A DNA stretch of 64,000 nucleotides from MKSF01 sp037190225 (GCA_037190225.1 JBBCJL010000009.1:124001-188000); one strand, 5' to 3'. Shown: positions 1 through 10,711, counted from the stretch's first letter. Notes: generated by a model from the letters alone, not told the origin. Program-made: numbers and translations.

Positions 1-357
1 TTCCAGTACGGCGCGCATGCTGCCCCCGGCCAGTACACCGGTACCTTTTGCGGCCGGCTTGATCAGTACTTTTGCAGCACCTGCCTTAGATAAGATATCG
101 TGTGGTAAAGTACCGTTCATTACAGGCACTTTGATCAGGTTTTTCTTGGCATCATCGATACCTTTGGCAATAGCTTCCTGTACTTCCTTGGCCTTACCCA
201 GACCCTGACCTACCACACCATTGCCGTTTCCTACCACTACCAGGGCGGAGAAACTAAATGCGCGACCACCTTTTGTGGTTTTAACAACGCGGTTGATGGC
301 AACCACCTTGTCTGTTAATTCTGTTTCAGAACTTTTTACTCTGTTATTTTGAGACAT
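1..357 (-). CDS. rpsE: 30S ribosomal protein S5, C-terminal part missing
   Basis: Ribosomal protein uS5 of the small subunit, involved in decoding accuracy and mRNA unwinding. The reverse strand reads MSQNNRVKSSETELTDKVVA, then the S5 double-stranded-RNA-binding region (TKGGRAFSFSALVVVGNGNG and GQGLGKAKEVQEAI) and the start of the C-terminal domain (KGTGVLAGGSMRAVLE). ATG is at 355-357. The window edge truncates the gene after 119 codons of about 170. It lies about 100 bp downstream of rplR on the same strand, the usual spc-operon order, and is presumably co-transcribed with it. Identification is secure. Confidence 0.95.
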   Translation of the reverse strand, partial: MSQNNRVKSSETELTDKVVAINRVVKTTKGGRAFSFSALVVVGNGNGVVGQGLGKAKEVQEAIAKGIDDAKKNLIKVPVMNGTLPHDILSKAGAAKVLIKPAAKGTGVLAGGSMRAVLE

Positions 358-459
358 TTTTTAACTTTTGAATTTTCAGGGTACCGGACCCTGTGACCAA
401 TAATACTTTTATTTAAAATATTCCAGCGCCTGTAGCGCTGAGATGCGGGAGCGGCCGGA

Positions 460-822
460 TTAGAATTTCAGTCCGCCTTCACGTGCGCCGTCCGCCAGGG
501 ATTTAACACGTCCGTGATACAGGTATCCGCCACGGTCAAAGATACATGTTTCAATACCTAAGGCCTGGGCTTTCTGCGCGATAGCCTTACCTACGAGGGC
601 GGCGATCTCAGATTTGGTGCCTGTTGCTGCGGCGATATCTTTCTGACGGGAATTGGCAGCTGCCAGTGTAACTCCGCTTGCATCATCGATCAACTGAGCG
701 TAGATGTCCTTGTTGGAACGGAAAACCGATAAGCGTGGTTTTGCTGAAGTTCCGTTTACATTTTTACGAATGCGCCAACGTAATTTCTGACGACGTAAAA
801 CTGTTTTTGCTGTTTTAGCCAT
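460..822 (-). CDS. rplR: 50S ribosomal protein L18
   Basis: Ribosomal protein uL18 (120 aa, normal length), which binds 5S rRNA in the central protuberance. Family features seen: the basic N-terminus (RRQKLRWRIRKNVNGT), RLSVFRSNKDIYAQLIDD, and the C-terminal FDRGGYLYHGRVKSLADGAR. rpsE follows. The unusual point is upstream: in nearly all bacteria rplF directly precedes rplR, but here 327 bp without a gene and then a divergent gene are found. rplR therefore appears to be the first gene of its transcript, driven by the promoter at 980-1009. Confidence 0.95.
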   Translation of the reverse strand: MAKTAKTVLRRQKLRWRIRKNVNGTSAKPRLSVFRSNKDIYAQLIDDASGVTLAAANSRQKDIAAATGTKSEIAALVGKAIAQKAQALGIETCIFDRGGYLYHGRVKSLADGAREGGLKF

Positions 823-979
823 TTTAAATTGTTTTGCACGGGCTCACCTTACGTTCAACATCAGGGCAATTATAAATGTACCTTTTTTACATGGATTATA
901 GTCACCCATTGAAAGCTGTAAGACGGCTGCCGAAGGTTAATGATAAAAATAGACAATACGTCTAAATTAAATAAGGATG

Positions 980-1009
980 CAAAATTACTACATTATTCTG
1001 TTTATCAAA
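980..1009 (-). promoter_or_regulatory. Bacteroidota-type promoter for rplR-rpsE
   Basis: On the reverse strand TTTG (1009-1006) is followed after 18 nt by TAATTTTG (987-980), matching the Bacteroidota primary sigma consensus TTTG-N(17-23)-TAnnTTTG. The expected start is about 150 nt before the rplR ATG, leaving a long leader. In it an ATGTA/TACAT hairpin (876-892), extendable by TATAA/TTATA (871-900), could serve autogenous control; that last point is speculative. The gene-free stretch 823-1149 holds nothing else I can recognise. Confidence 0.6.
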
Positions 1010-1149
1010 ATTTATTTTTTAAAATAATTATATTAACAATGCGTTATAGTAAGTATTTCCAAAAAAAATGTGTTCCTACCCAATAAAATATCACCTTTGT
1101 GCGTCTAATACTATTATACTGCCGGATATAAACCGGGTATCTTTCTTAT

Positions 1150-1479
1150 ATGAGTCCATACAGATTATACATAGCCAGGATAGTTTTCAAGCATCTGGAT
1201 CATCCCCAGGATTACATACTGTTCACCTATTGTATAGATGCCATTAATTATAAAGAGGCGTACCAGCGTGCGCTCATAGTGGCCAGCGAGCAGTTCGCCG
1301 AGCTCAATAAAAAAAGCCGTTACAGCTTTGTAGGCCTGCAGGAGCTGACACTGCTGAACAGCATACAGAGCGAAAATCAAAGATCCCTCATCTCCGATAA
1401 TGTGTCTGACGTGGACGAGGACGCGCTCAAGACCTACCATGACCAGCTGATCCTGAAGCTGAGCGACCTGAGCGTATAA
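1150..1479 (+). CDS. small cytosolic protein of unknown function
   Basis: 109 aa, no signal peptide or membrane segment. The N-terminus (YRLYIARIVFKHLDH) followed by a region rich in Ala/Glu (YKEAYQRALIVASEQFAELN) recalls the small DUF4288-type fold, but I cannot confirm that. The C-terminal third is acidic (NVSDVDEDALKTYHDQ). ATG 1150 is the only sensible start. It is divergent from rplR and followed by a terminator, so probably monocistronic. An antisense reading frame over the same bases (1165-1440) looks like a shadow. Confidence 0.65.
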   Translation: MSPYRLYIARIVFKHLDHPQDYILFTYCIDAINYKEAYQRALIVASEQFAELNKKSRYSFVGLQELTLLNSIQSENQRSLISDNVSDVDEDALKTYHDQLILKLSDLSV

Positions 1480-1502
1480 GCCTGTAATTTTTCATACTTC
1501 TT

Positions 1503-1546
1503 AAACCATTTAAATACGTTATAGTCTATGTGTTTAAATGGTTTTT
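1503..1546 (+). terminator. rho-independent terminator after the 109-aa gene
   Basis: A 12-bp inverted repeat (AAACCATTTAAA at 1503-1514, TTTAAATGGTTT at 1533-1544) is followed by a T-rich run. It lies 24 bp after the stop codon at 1479 and just before the next gene. Confidence 0.6.
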
Positions 1547-1566
1547 AATTTTTAATGCGTTATTTT

Positions 1567-2223
1567 ATGAAAAGGATATTACTATTACTGCTGACCGGAA
1601 CATTGATACTGGCCCTGGCCTCCTGCCGCAGATATGCTCCTGCGCCCGTAGGACCACGCCTGGTAGCCTACCAGTATGTGGATGAATTCAATGATAACAG
1701 GGGCAACTGGGCTTTTGCCGATGGTCCCAACCTGGCATATGGCGTAATATCCGGTGGTACTTTCAAATTCGACTATAATGACGATGGTTCCCAGGCCTAT
1801 TATGTATCCAAGGATATTATCTTTAATATGGATGAGGATTTTACAGTGGAAACCAAGCTGGGTTCCGACAATACTTTCGGTCTCCTGATAGGCTATAATG
1901 CCTCCACGGGCAGCTACGGCTATTCCTTTACCATTGACTATAACGGAAAATATGCCTTATATGATGAGGGTGGTAACGGGTTCGGCAACCAGATCACCGA
2001 GATCATTTCTCCCACTTACTCCGGTGCGGTGAACGGCAACGGCGACTGGAATACGGTCCGCATCGAGCAGAGGGGCAGCAGGTGGATAGGGTATGTGAAC
2101 AACAGGGAGGTATTCCGGGTGCCTGCCCGAACCCTGATGGCGGGCAGTGTAGGCTTTGTTGCGGTACCTTTTACGCAGGGAGAAGCGGATTATATCCAGG
2201 CAGATTGGTTTGAGCTGGAATAA
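1567..2223 (+). CDS. lipoprotein with a concanavalin-like (DUF1080-type) domain
   Basis: About 218 aa. The N-terminus MKRILLLLLTGTLILALASC is a lipoprotein signal with a lipobox ending in Cys, so the mature protein is probably lipid-anchored in the outer membrane. The rest resembles the concanavalin A-like/3-keto-disaccharide-hydrolase-type jelly roll: an opening YVDEFNDNRGNWAF, then alternating beta stretches with FGLLIGYNAS, YSFTIDYNGKYALYD and WNTVRIEQRGSRWIGYVNN. Such modules usually bind or cleave glycans; no catalytic residues can be assigned by eye. ATG 1567 was preferred to ATG 1555, which only adds MRYF. A strong terminator follows at once. Confidence 0.7.
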   Translation: MKRILLLLLTGTLILALASCRRYAPAPVGPRLVAYQYVDEFNDNRGNWAFADGPNLAYGVISGGTFKFDYNDDGSQAYYVSKDIIFNMDEDFTVETKLGSDNTFGLLIGYNASTGSYGYSFTIDYNGKYALYDEGGNGFGNQITEIISPTYSGAVNGNGDWNTVRIEQRGSRWIGYVNNREVFRVPARTLMAGSVGFVAVPFTQGEADYIQADWFELE

Positions 2224-2248
2224 TATTTTTGTAAATCTTACGTTATGG

Positions 2249-2287
2249 AATGTAGCCGGGTAAAACAGCTCCCGGCTACATTTTTTT
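2249..2287 (+). terminator. strong rho-independent terminator
   Basis: A 12-bp stem (AATGTAGCCGGG 2249-2260 / CCCGGCTACATT 2271-2282) with a 10-nt loop is followed by seven T's. It ends the lipoprotein transcript 26 bp past the stop codon. Confidence 0.8.
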
Positions 2288-2311
2288 ATTACATTCATTT
2301 TTCGGATCCAT

Positions 2312-2980
2312 ATGAAAGCATTCAGCTCTGTTTTTATTGCCTGCCTGGTCATCCTGCTTACCGCAAATTTTTTCCTATCCTGCAATAAGCGTCCCTGCGG
2401 CGACCCCTATGTGGAGCATTACCGGGAAGTGCCGGATTTCAGGGGCTTTGACGCAGATCTGAATGCCAAGATAACCTATACTTACGGCGCTGTGCCCGGT
2501 GTCAGGATCCATGGCGATTCTGCGACCCTATCAATGATAGGCTATCACGTGACAGGCGGCATACTGGTGCTGCGGTATACAAAGCCGAACGCCGCGCAGG
2601 CCCGTCCGGTAACCATTATCCTCACTTCCCCGGAGCTGAGGACGGTCAGCGTAGCCGGTTCGGGCAGCCTCGTAATGCCCGTGCTGACCGCGCCGGAGCT
2701 TACCGTGAAGATGGCAGGCAGCAGCAATGTGGTGATAGGCTCGCTGGAAGCCGGCAGAGCTAACGTGTCCGTCCTGGGCAGCGGCAATTTTACCATGGAA
2801 AGCGGTACCGTGCAGCAGCAGAAGATATCAGTAGCAGGCAGCGGCTATGCCGATGTGAGCAACTGTGAGATCACCGCCGCGGCAGTGAGCATATCGGGCA
2901 GCGGTGATGTGTACGGCAGACAGCAGGCGGATGTGCAGCTGCAGCAAACTGGTTCCGGCCGGCTGATCCGTAAAGAATAG
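2312..2980 (+). CDS. GIN domain (DUF2807) lipoprotein
   Basis: 222 aa. The signal peptide ends at a lipobox (NFFLSC), giving a surface or periplasmic lipoprotein. Residues about 40-220 form the head GIN/DUF2807 domain, a right-handed beta-solenoid built of short turns with the recurring motif VAGSGS / MAGSSN / VLGSGN / VAGSGY / ISGSGD about every 20 residues. The family is very common in Bacteroidota and is often labelled a putative autotransporter adhesin, but its function is not established. It lies between two monocistronic units with its own ATG at 2312. Confidence 0.85.
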   Translation: MKAFSSVFIACLVILLTANFFLSCNKRPCGDPYVEHYREVPDFRGFDADLNAKITYTYGAVPGVRIHGDSATLSMIGYHVTGGILVLRYTKPNAAQARPVTIILTSPELRTVSVAGSGSLVMPVLTAPELTVKMAGSSNVVIGSLEAGRANVSVLGSGNFTMESGTVQQQKISVAGSGYADVSNCEITAAAVSISGSGDVYGRQQADVQLQQTGSGRLIRKE

Positions 2981-3138
2981 TTATTTCTCGTAGTTTACCG
3001 CGCGGCTAAGGCCCATTTTTCATAAATACGCTGTAATTTTATTTCCCGGATCCGTTCTGTGGTGGTCTTTTCCCGGTCGCCGGAATAGCTTATATACGCA
3101 TCGGGATCCGGTAATATTCACTACATAGCAGCTTATTT

Positions 3139-3534
3139 ATGAATTTTTATACCAGGAAACTTGTCAAGCCGGAAGACCTCAACTCCAATAATACCTTATT
3201 TGGCGGCAGCCTTTTGAGATGGGTGGATGAAGAATCCGCTATTTATGCTATTTACCAGCTGGGCACGGGCAAATGCGTAACAAAGTATATGTCCGAGATC
3301 AACTTTATAAGCAGCGCCAGGCAGGGAGATGTAGTGGAAATAGGCATCAAGGCCACCGCTTTCGGCCGTACCTCGCTTACGCTGACCTGCGAAGTCAGGA
3401 ATAAGATCACCCATAAAACGATCCTTACCATTGATAAGATAGTCTATGTAAGCGTTGATGATGAAGGGAGGCCCTGGCCTCACGGCAGGGATCACATCCG
3501 TTACAGTGACGACCGCCTGAAGGAAGAAGAATAG
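3139..3534 (+). CDS. acyl-CoA thioesterase, hotdog fold (YciA/BACH-like)
   Basis: 131 aa, a single hotdog domain that hydrolyses acyl-CoA to free acid and CoA. Family signature at residues 14-33: LNSNNTLFGGSLLRWVDEES, with the Asn of the loop and the Asp of the catalytic helix (normally D in WMD/WVDE), then INFISSARQGDVVEIG and TAFGRTSLTLTCEVRNK. The length matches single-domain YciA-type enzymes. Substrate range cannot be read from the sequence. It stands alone between divergent/convergent neighbours. Confidence 0.85.
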   Translation: MNFYTRKLVKPEDLNSNNTLFGGSLLRWVDEESAIYAIYQLGTGKCVTKYMSEINFISSARQGDVVEIGIKATAFGRTSLTLTCEVRNKITHKTILTIDKIVYVSVDDEGRPWPHGRDHIRYSDDRLKEEE

Positions 3535-3576
3535 AACCTGCATTGCAGGGCGGGCGCCCCCGTTGCGCCGGACAGA

Positions 3577-4311
3577 TCAGAACCAGGCCGAGTAACGGAT
3601 CCCTAAAGGGATGGATATCCCGTTGATATGTACCGAAAACCCGGCGGCGGTACCATCCGCAAATGTGAAGCTGTGCCTCATAAATGCTTCACGGCCTTTT
3701 TGAAACATCCCGCTGATCCCGGCTTCCGCGAAGAGGGCCAGCTCGTGCCGGTGCTGTTGATCCAGGTAATACCCGGCTGTCAGGGGAATAGCTGTCTCCC
3801 AGCGCCGTAGGGTCCCGGTATATACTGCTGCCAGTACTTCCCGGACATAATTGTCATTGGAGTGACGGGAAGCGGTAAGGGTGACGGCGTCAGGATTAAG
3901 CCTGTATCGCTGTTGCAGCCCGGCCTGTATCCAGTACCGGTGGAAACCGGGAACCGCTATCCTGTAATGTATGCCCGCCCCGATGCTCCACTGGCTGAAA
4001 GTGAGGGTGGACCAGGTATTATTATACCCCCTTGCCGTAAAGCGTGTCCGGGTATGGTCCAGCGCTGTCTCCAGGATCAGCCTGTGGAAGGGCGCGGGCT
4101 TCCAGGCGGTCAGGCTGCCGGCCCGGACGTGTATGCCCGGCGGAAAATGGTACAGCTCCCGGTCATAATGGTAGTGGTTCAGGAACAGGGTAGCACCGCC
4201 CTGCGCATAGAGGCCCCATTGCAGCAGGGACTGCTGCCGGTCCTGCCCGTACATGGGGACCGCCAGCACCAGCAGGGCGGCAGACAGGTATGTTTTCAGA
4301 TGGCTTTCCAT
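3577..4311 (-). CDS. predicted outer-membrane beta-barrel protein, unknown role
   Basis: 244 aa with an N-terminal signal peptide (LSAALLVLAVPMYGQ) and alternating hydrophobic/polar strands rich in Tyr, Trp and His, ending in Phe (YSAWF) as expected for an outer-membrane barrel. Segments such as WSIGAGIHYRIAV and ELALFAEAGISGMF look like successive barrel strands. Its ATG begins 1 nt after the stop of the flippase gene, so both probably share a transcript. No specific family is recognised. Confidence 0.7.
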   Translation of the reverse strand: MESHLKTYLSAALLVLAVPMYGQDRQQSLLQWGLYAQGGATLFLNHYHYDRELYHFPPGIHVRAGSLTAWKPAPFHRLILETALDHTRTRFTARGYNNTWSTLTFSQWSIGAGIHYRIAVPGFHRYWIQAGLQQRYRLNPDAVTLTASRHSNDNYVREVLAAVYTGTLRRWETAIPLTAGYYLDQQHRHELALFAEAGISGMFQKGREAFMRHSFTFADGTAAGFSVHINGISIPLGIRYSAWF

Positions 4312-4312
4312 A

Positions 4313-5845
4313 TTATTTCCGTATAATGCCGGGTAATTTCAGCCCGCCCAGCTCCGAACGGAACCATTTCAGTACTATCGTTACGAACAACACCAGCAAT
4401 ACCACGCCGCTGCCGGTGCTGATGAAGAAAGACAGCGATGAATGGTCCTCTGTATGAAAGGCGGCCTTTACCAGTGTGTGGAGTCCGAATATGCCCAGCA
4501 TCAGTAGGATGATCTTTCCGATATCCGCTAAGGGGTAAGGTATGGGGAAATATTTCTGTCCCGCTGCATAGGATACCGCGATCATCGCGAAATAGCAGGC
4601 GAAGGTGACCCAGGCGGTGGCATACATGCCGTAATAGGGTATGAAGATATAATTGCCCGCCAGTGTGATGACCGCTCCCAGCAATGTTATATAGATGCCG
4701 GCGCGCATCCTGTCGGTGATCTTGTACCAGACGGACAGGTTGTAATAGATGCCCAGGCAGATATTGGCCATCAGCAGGATGGGCACAATGCCCAGCCCGG
4801 AACGGTAAGCGTCTGCGATCAGGTATTTCCAGGCATCTATGAATAACATGGTAAACAGGAAAGCGATACAGAGGGTGAATACGAACCACTTCATGACCTT
4901 CGCGTACAGCAGCGGGGAGTTTTTATCTGCCGCCTGCTTGAAGAAAAAGGGCTCGGCAGCCATCTTAAAGGCCTGTATGAACAGGGTGATGAAAATGGCC
5001 AGCTTGTAATTGGCCGAATAGATGCCCACCAGCATTTTGGATATATCCGGGCTTACAGGCAGCAGCTTGGCCAGCATCAGCCTGTCCAGCACTTCGTTCA
5101 CCATGCCTGCAAGACCGATCACGATCATAGGGCTGGAATACCTGAACACCTCTTTCCACAGGGCCGGGCTGATACGGAAGCGGAAGGTGCGCCATTCTTT
5201 AAAGAGCATCAGGATCACAAACAGGTTCATGAGCAGGTTGGCCAGCAGCAGCAGGCCCATCCTGTTCTGGCTGAAGTACCATTCTTTTCCCCAGGCCGAA
5301 GGGTGGTTTTCATAATACAGCGGCAGGTAAGCGATCAGGAAGACGACCAGGATGATATTGATGATAATGCCGCCCAGCTTGATAAAGGCGTACTTCCGCG
5401 GCTGGCTGTTCTGCCGCAAACGCGCGAAAGGTATGGCTGCTATGGCATCCAGCGCAATAATGGCCAGCGCCCACATTATATATTCGGGGTGGTCGTAAAA
5501 GCCAAGGTAGGCGTTGATCTCTTTGCTGAAAAGGCCGATACCGGTACACAGCAGGAGAGAGGAGAGCAGCAGGGAGCCGAAAGTGGTCTGGAAAAGCCGG
5601 TCTTCGCTGACACCTGCTTTATTGCTGAACCGGAAATAGCCGGTCTCAAAACCGTAGGTGAAAATGATGTTGGCAAAGGCGATACAGGCATACAATAAGC
5701 TGTAATCGCCATATTCGGCTACTCCCTTGGCATCGCTCATCAGGTAGGAGAGTATAGGGGTCAGCAGGTAGTTGAGCATCTTTGCCCCTACGCTGCTCAT
5801 CCCGTACCAAAGGGTTTGCCCTGCTAATTTTTTGATTGTTGACAC
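4313..5845 (-). CDS. polysaccharide flippase (Wzx/MOP family)
   Basis: About 510 aa with roughly 14 hydrophobic segments; fits the oligosaccharide flippases of the MOP superfamily that move lipid-linked sugars across the inner membrane. Typical start: TLWYGMSSVGAKMLNYLLTP. The start chosen is GTG at 5845 (VSTIKKLAGQ); an upstream in-frame TTG at 5875 would add ten residues that overlap TACATTTG (5872-5865), a good match to the -7 promoter element. It lies 2-30 bp after the ABC-F gene and just before the beta-barrel gene. No glycosyltransferase neighbours reveal the substrate. Confidence 0.85.
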   Translation of the reverse strand: MSTIKKLAGQTLWYGMSSVGAKMLNYLLTPILSYLMSDAKGVAEYGDYSLLYACIAFANIIFTYGFETGYFRFSNKAGVSEDRLFQTTFGSLLLSSLLLCTGIGLFSKEINAYLGFYDHPEYIMWALAIIALDAIAAIPFARLRQNSQPRKYAFIKLGGIIINIILVVFLIAYLPLYYENHPSAWGKEWYFSQNRMGLLLLANLLMNLFVILMLFKEWRTFRFRISPALWKEVFRYSSPMIVIGLAGMVNEVLDRLMLAKLLPVSPDISKMLVGIYSANYKLAIFITLFIQAFKMAAEPFFFKQAADKNSPLLYAKVMKWFVFTLCIAFLFTMLFIDAWKYLIADAYRSGLGIVPILLMANICLGIYYNLSVWYKITDRMRAGIYITLLGAVITLAGNYIFIPYYGMYATAWVTFACYFAMIAVSYAAGQKYFPIPYPLADIGKIILLMLGIFGLHTLVKAAFHTEDHSSLSFFISTGSGVVLLVLFVTIVLKWFRSELGGLKLPGIIRK

Positions 5846-5877
5846 CTGGTAATGTTTATGCAGACAAATGTACAATA

Positions 5878-7773
<1,896 letters not shown>

Positions 7774-7886
7774 GCTGCAAAGATAGCGAAATGGGAATGC
7801 AGGAAGAAACGGAAAAAAGATTCCCCCTGGCCCAAGATTTAGCTTTTTTTTTACGTCTTTTACTGGAACGTTAAAGAAAAGAATGT

Positions 7887-9704
7887 ATGGAAAAAAGAAT
7901 TTTACTCTTTGCCTGGCTATTCCTGCTGGCTGTGACAGGCAGGGCGCAACAGCCTGCTTTTGAAAAGGTGGAATGGTACGACACCTGTACCTTTAACCCC
8001 GTGACGACCAACTGGGAGAAAAAGCTGGTCTATACCGGGAAAACGGTGAATACCCGTGATGGGGCGTTTGCGACCATTAACCTGCTGATAAATAGCGTGG
8101 GGCCTTTGGTCCAGATTGATACCGCTACGGTGATCAATAACCGGTTTTATAAGGTGTATGATTACTGGTTCAATATTGATTCCATGAATGTGGAGATGGG
8201 GTATATGTATCCTATCCTTTCCCTCTACCTGCTTAGCGGTGTTTCCTGGGCGCCTTATTTTAATCCTGCTACGGATACCATCTATGACCAGGTGGATTTT
8301 GGAAACCAATATGACATGTGCCCCGTATATTACTGGAAGGAGATCCGCGATTGCAGGACCATGAATGTGGTATGGTTCACGGATATGGATAATGACTGTT
8401 ATTACGACCGGTTTGATGACCATCACTGGCACCCGGAAATGGCGGTTTACAGGAATAACGTGCTTGACAGGGTGGTGTCCAGTGTCTCCAAATTCAGAAG
8501 GGGGCTGAATCTTTTCGATACCAACGCTGTAACGAACGATGAATTCCTGGTAAGGCCGTTATTCAATAATGCCACCTGCCTGCCGGGTAATGAGTTCCGG
8601 GTGCGGCTGGATACGCTGTCAGGCAGGAATAGCCAGGTGCAGATGGGTATTCGGTTAAGCAGTACGCCCGACCTTATCCTGCAGGTGCACAGCACTTTCA
8701 GGGTGCAGTCTTCCTTCAGTTATGTCACGCTGGAGTATTTTAACAATTATACAGGTTCCAGGAATGCCCATATAGAATATACGATCCCGGATAATTACGA
8801 CTTTGTGAGCACCCCGCATACCAATTATACCATAGCGGGAAATGTGATTACCTTTAACCTGGGTACCTTACCTCCGGCAGCACAGGGAAAGATTGATCTG
8901 CGCCTGCGTGCCAACAGCAAGCCCCGGCAGGGAGATACCGTATTACAGGCAGCTACTATTTTCCCGGTAACCGGAGATGCTGTACCATCCAATAATACGT
9001 ACAGTAAATACGAGACCGTGTTGGCAAGCCTGGACCCCAACCATAAGACCGCGATCCCGGAACACTACCTGGCAGATGCCACCGCACCTATCAGGTATAT
9101 CATTGATTTTGAGAATTTAGGCAACGATACAGCCTTTTATGTGTATATACTGGATACCTTGTCAGCGCTGCTTGATGTCAGCACCCTTAAAATAATAGGC
9201 GCTACCCATAAGTTCGACCTGGACCTGGATGCTTACGGCAGCCGGTATGTGCTGAAGCTGCGTTTTAATGATATAGGGCTGCCCGGACGTAACCGTCCTG
9301 AATACAATAAGGGATATCTCATTTATGAAATAGCGCCGAAAGCGGGTTTGCGTAAAGGACAGCAGATCGAAAATACCGCGCATATCTTTTTTGACTATAA
9401 TGACCCTGTCGTTACCAATACGACGCTTAATGAGCTGCATCCTAATGGGATCACTTCCGGCCAGGCTGCCATCCGGCTGAACGTCCATCCCAATCCTGTA
9501 CAGGATGTCATCCGGGTGGATAATCTTAATGGTATGGCCATACGGGCGGATATCTATGATGTTACCGGGAGGAAAGCAGGAAGCTACAGCCTGGAGAAGG
9601 GCGTGAATGCTTTGGATGTGTCGGCATGGAGCGCAGGCGTATATGTTATCAGGTGCATCGCGCCCGGCGGTGAAACCAGGATATTCAAAATAGTGAAAGA
9701 ATAA
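7887..9704 (+). CDS. T9SS-secreted protein with type A sorting domain
   Basis: 605 aa. The signal peptide (LLFAWLFLLAVTGRAQ) precedes an N-terminal half of unknown fold with acidic DxDxDC stretches (FTDMDNDCYYDRFDDHH). A DUF11-like/DUF7619 module follows at about 380-525 (ASLDPNHKTAIPEHYLAD through ENTAHIFFDYNDPVVTNTTL). The C-terminal 75 residues are a type A sorting domain: VHPNPVQDVIRVDNL, DVTGRKAGSYSL, VSAWSAGVYVIRC, FKIVKE. It should cross the outer membrane by T9SS and be anchored or released. The DUF7619-plus-CTD pair is frequent in Chitinophagaceae cargo. Confidence 0.85.
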   Translation: MEKRILLFAWLFLLAVTGRAQQPAFEKVEWYDTCTFNPVTTNWEKKLVYTGKTVNTRDGAFATINLLINSVGPLVQIDTATVINNRFYKVYDYWFNIDSMNVEMGYMYPILSLYLLSGVSWAPYFNPATDTIYDQVDFGNQYDMCPVYYWKEIRDCRTMNVVWFTDMDNDCYYDRFDDHHWHPEMAVYRNNVLDRVVSSVSKFRRGLNLFDTNAVTNDEFLVRPLFNNATCLPGNEFRVRLDTLSGRNSQVQMGIRLSSTPDLILQVHSTFRVQSSFSYVTLEYFNNYTGSRNAHIEYTIPDNYDFVSTPHTNYTIAGNVITFNLGTLPPAAQGKIDLRLRANSKPRQGDTVLQAATIFPVTGDAVPSNNTYSKYETVLASLDPNHKTAIPEHYLADATAPIRYIIDFENLGNDTAFYVYILDTLSALLDVSTLKIIGATHKFDLDLDAYGSRYVLKLRFNDIGLPGRNRPEYNKGYLIYEIAPKAGLRKGQQIENTAHIFFDYNDPVVTNTTLNELHPNGITSGQAAIRLNVHPNPVQDVIRVDNLNGMAIRADIYDVTGRKAGSYSLEKGVNALDVSAWSAGVYVIRCIAPGGETRIFKIVKE

Positions 9705-9720
9705 AAGAGGAATATAAAAA

Positions 9721-9742
9721 AGACCATCCGTAAGGATGGTCT
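9721..9742. terminator. bidirectional terminator
   Basis: A perfect 9-bp stem (AGACCATCC / GGATGGTCT) with loop GTAA has A-rich and T-rich flanks on both sides. It can end the T9SS gene on the plus strand and the tRNA transcript on the minus strand. Confidence 0.85.
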
Positions 9743-9753
9743 TTTTGTTTGTG

Positions 9754-9826
9754 AGCAGAAGACGCGATTCGAACGCGCGACCCTAACCTTGGCAAGGTTA
9801 TGCTCTACCAGCTGAGCTACTTCTGC
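9754..9826 (-). tRNA. tRNA-Gly (anticodon GCC)
   Basis: The reverse strand folds as a cloverleaf: acceptor GCAGAAG/CTTCTGC, D arm GCTC-AGCTGGTA-GAGC, anticodon stem TAACC/GGTTA with loop TTGCCAA (anticodon GCC), T arm GCGCG-TTCGAAT-CGCGT, and discriminator T as usual for bacterial glycine tRNAs. CCA is not encoded. Its own promoter lies directly upstream and a bidirectional terminator follows. Confidence 0.95.
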
Positions 9827-9840
9827 CTGTTTTGTGGGTG

Positions 9841-9872
9841 CAAAAATATAAACCCACTTTTATTTTTCCAAA
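9841..9872 (-). promoter_or_regulatory. promoter of tRNA-Gly
   Basis: The reverse strand shows TTTG (9872-9869), 20 nt, then TATTTTTG (9848-9841), a full match to the Bacteroidota consensus. The predicted start is a few nt ahead of the tRNA 5' end at 9826. Confidence 0.7.
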
Positions 9873-9878
9873 TTTTTT

Positions 9879-10538
9879 TTATTTTATTTTTCCGCCGCCT
9901 GCATAGTAACGGCTCCAGTAAGCATCTTCCAGGCTGCTGATCACGACACCTTTGGAACGGGATGCGTGGACGAACTTGCCATCACCGAGGTAAAGGCCCA
10001 CGTGGGAGATATTCCTGCTCCTGATCTTAAAGAATACCAGGTCGCCTTCTTTCAGGAGGTCTGTATCGCTGATATATTCGGTTTCTTCAAATTGAGCTGC
10101 AGAAGTACGCTGTAATCTTGCACCATAGACCTCTGAGCACAGTTCTCTTACAAAAGCGGAACAGTCAATGCCTTTCCTGCTGTCGCCGCCGTACCTGTAT
10201 GGTATGCCGTACCAGTCGTCTATAAAGCTGTACAGGGCAGTATTGCCTTTCCTTTTGCCTATTTCAATATTGTTCTTGGCTGTTTTGGTGTTTTCGGCCG
10301 GCTCTTCCTCGTTGGCGGCCTGGATGTTATTGTCTACTACACGGTAGCTTCTCTTGGTTGTGGTCGTAGTGGTAACCACCTCGTTGTTGTTTTCTATCAC
10401 CACATTATCCATGAATTGTGGCGCTGAAGCTGCAGGTTTTTTACTTCTGTCATTACTGGCCATGCGTTTCTGTGCGGTAGCTGAAACAGAGGCGAGCGTC
10501 ATTACAGATAACCCTAAAATACGTAGCATTAACTTCAT
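9879..10538 (-). CDS. NlpC/P60 cysteine endopeptidase
   Basis: About 219 aa, secreted cell-wall hydrolase that cleaves peptide stems of peptidoglycan. Signal peptide LRILGLSVMTLASVSATAQ; a low-complexity Thr/Asn spacer (VTTTTTTKRSY); C-terminal NlpC/P60 domain with the catalytic Cys in DCSAFVRELC, the His in HVGLYLGDGKFVHAS, and the preceding RYGGDSRKG. ATG 10538 (MKLMLRILG) was preferred over an in-frame TTG at 10583, because that TTG lies inside TATCTTTG (10588-10581), a likely -7 element. The gene is divergent from gltX. Confidence 0.88.
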   Translation of the reverse strand: MKLMLRILGLSVMTLASVSATAQKRMASNDRSKKPAASAPQFMDNVVIENNNEVVTTTTTTKRSYRVVDNNIQAANEEEPAENTKTAKNNIEIGKRKGNTALYSFIDDWYGIPYRYGGDSRKGIDCSAFVRELCSEVYGARLQRTSAAQFEETEYISDTDLLKEGDLVFFKIRSRNISHVGLYLGDGKFVHASRSKGVVISSLEDAYWSRYYAGGGKIK

Positions 10539-10711
10539 AAGGTTGTTATGTATGAAACAAGTAGTGTGAATGTCAAGCTTCAAAGATAGCTATCAATTAC
10601 AGAAAATCCTACACAATGGTTGCATATATTTGAAATTTCATAAAAAATTAAGATTTAAAGAATTTGGAAGGAATGCCGGCCACATCTGCAATCTTAATGT
10701 AAATTTGCAGC

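Noticed and set aside
9721..9742. Small inverted repeat as an attachment site next to tRNA-Gly
   Set aside because: It is an ordinary terminator; there is no repeat of the tRNA end and no foreign DNA beside it.
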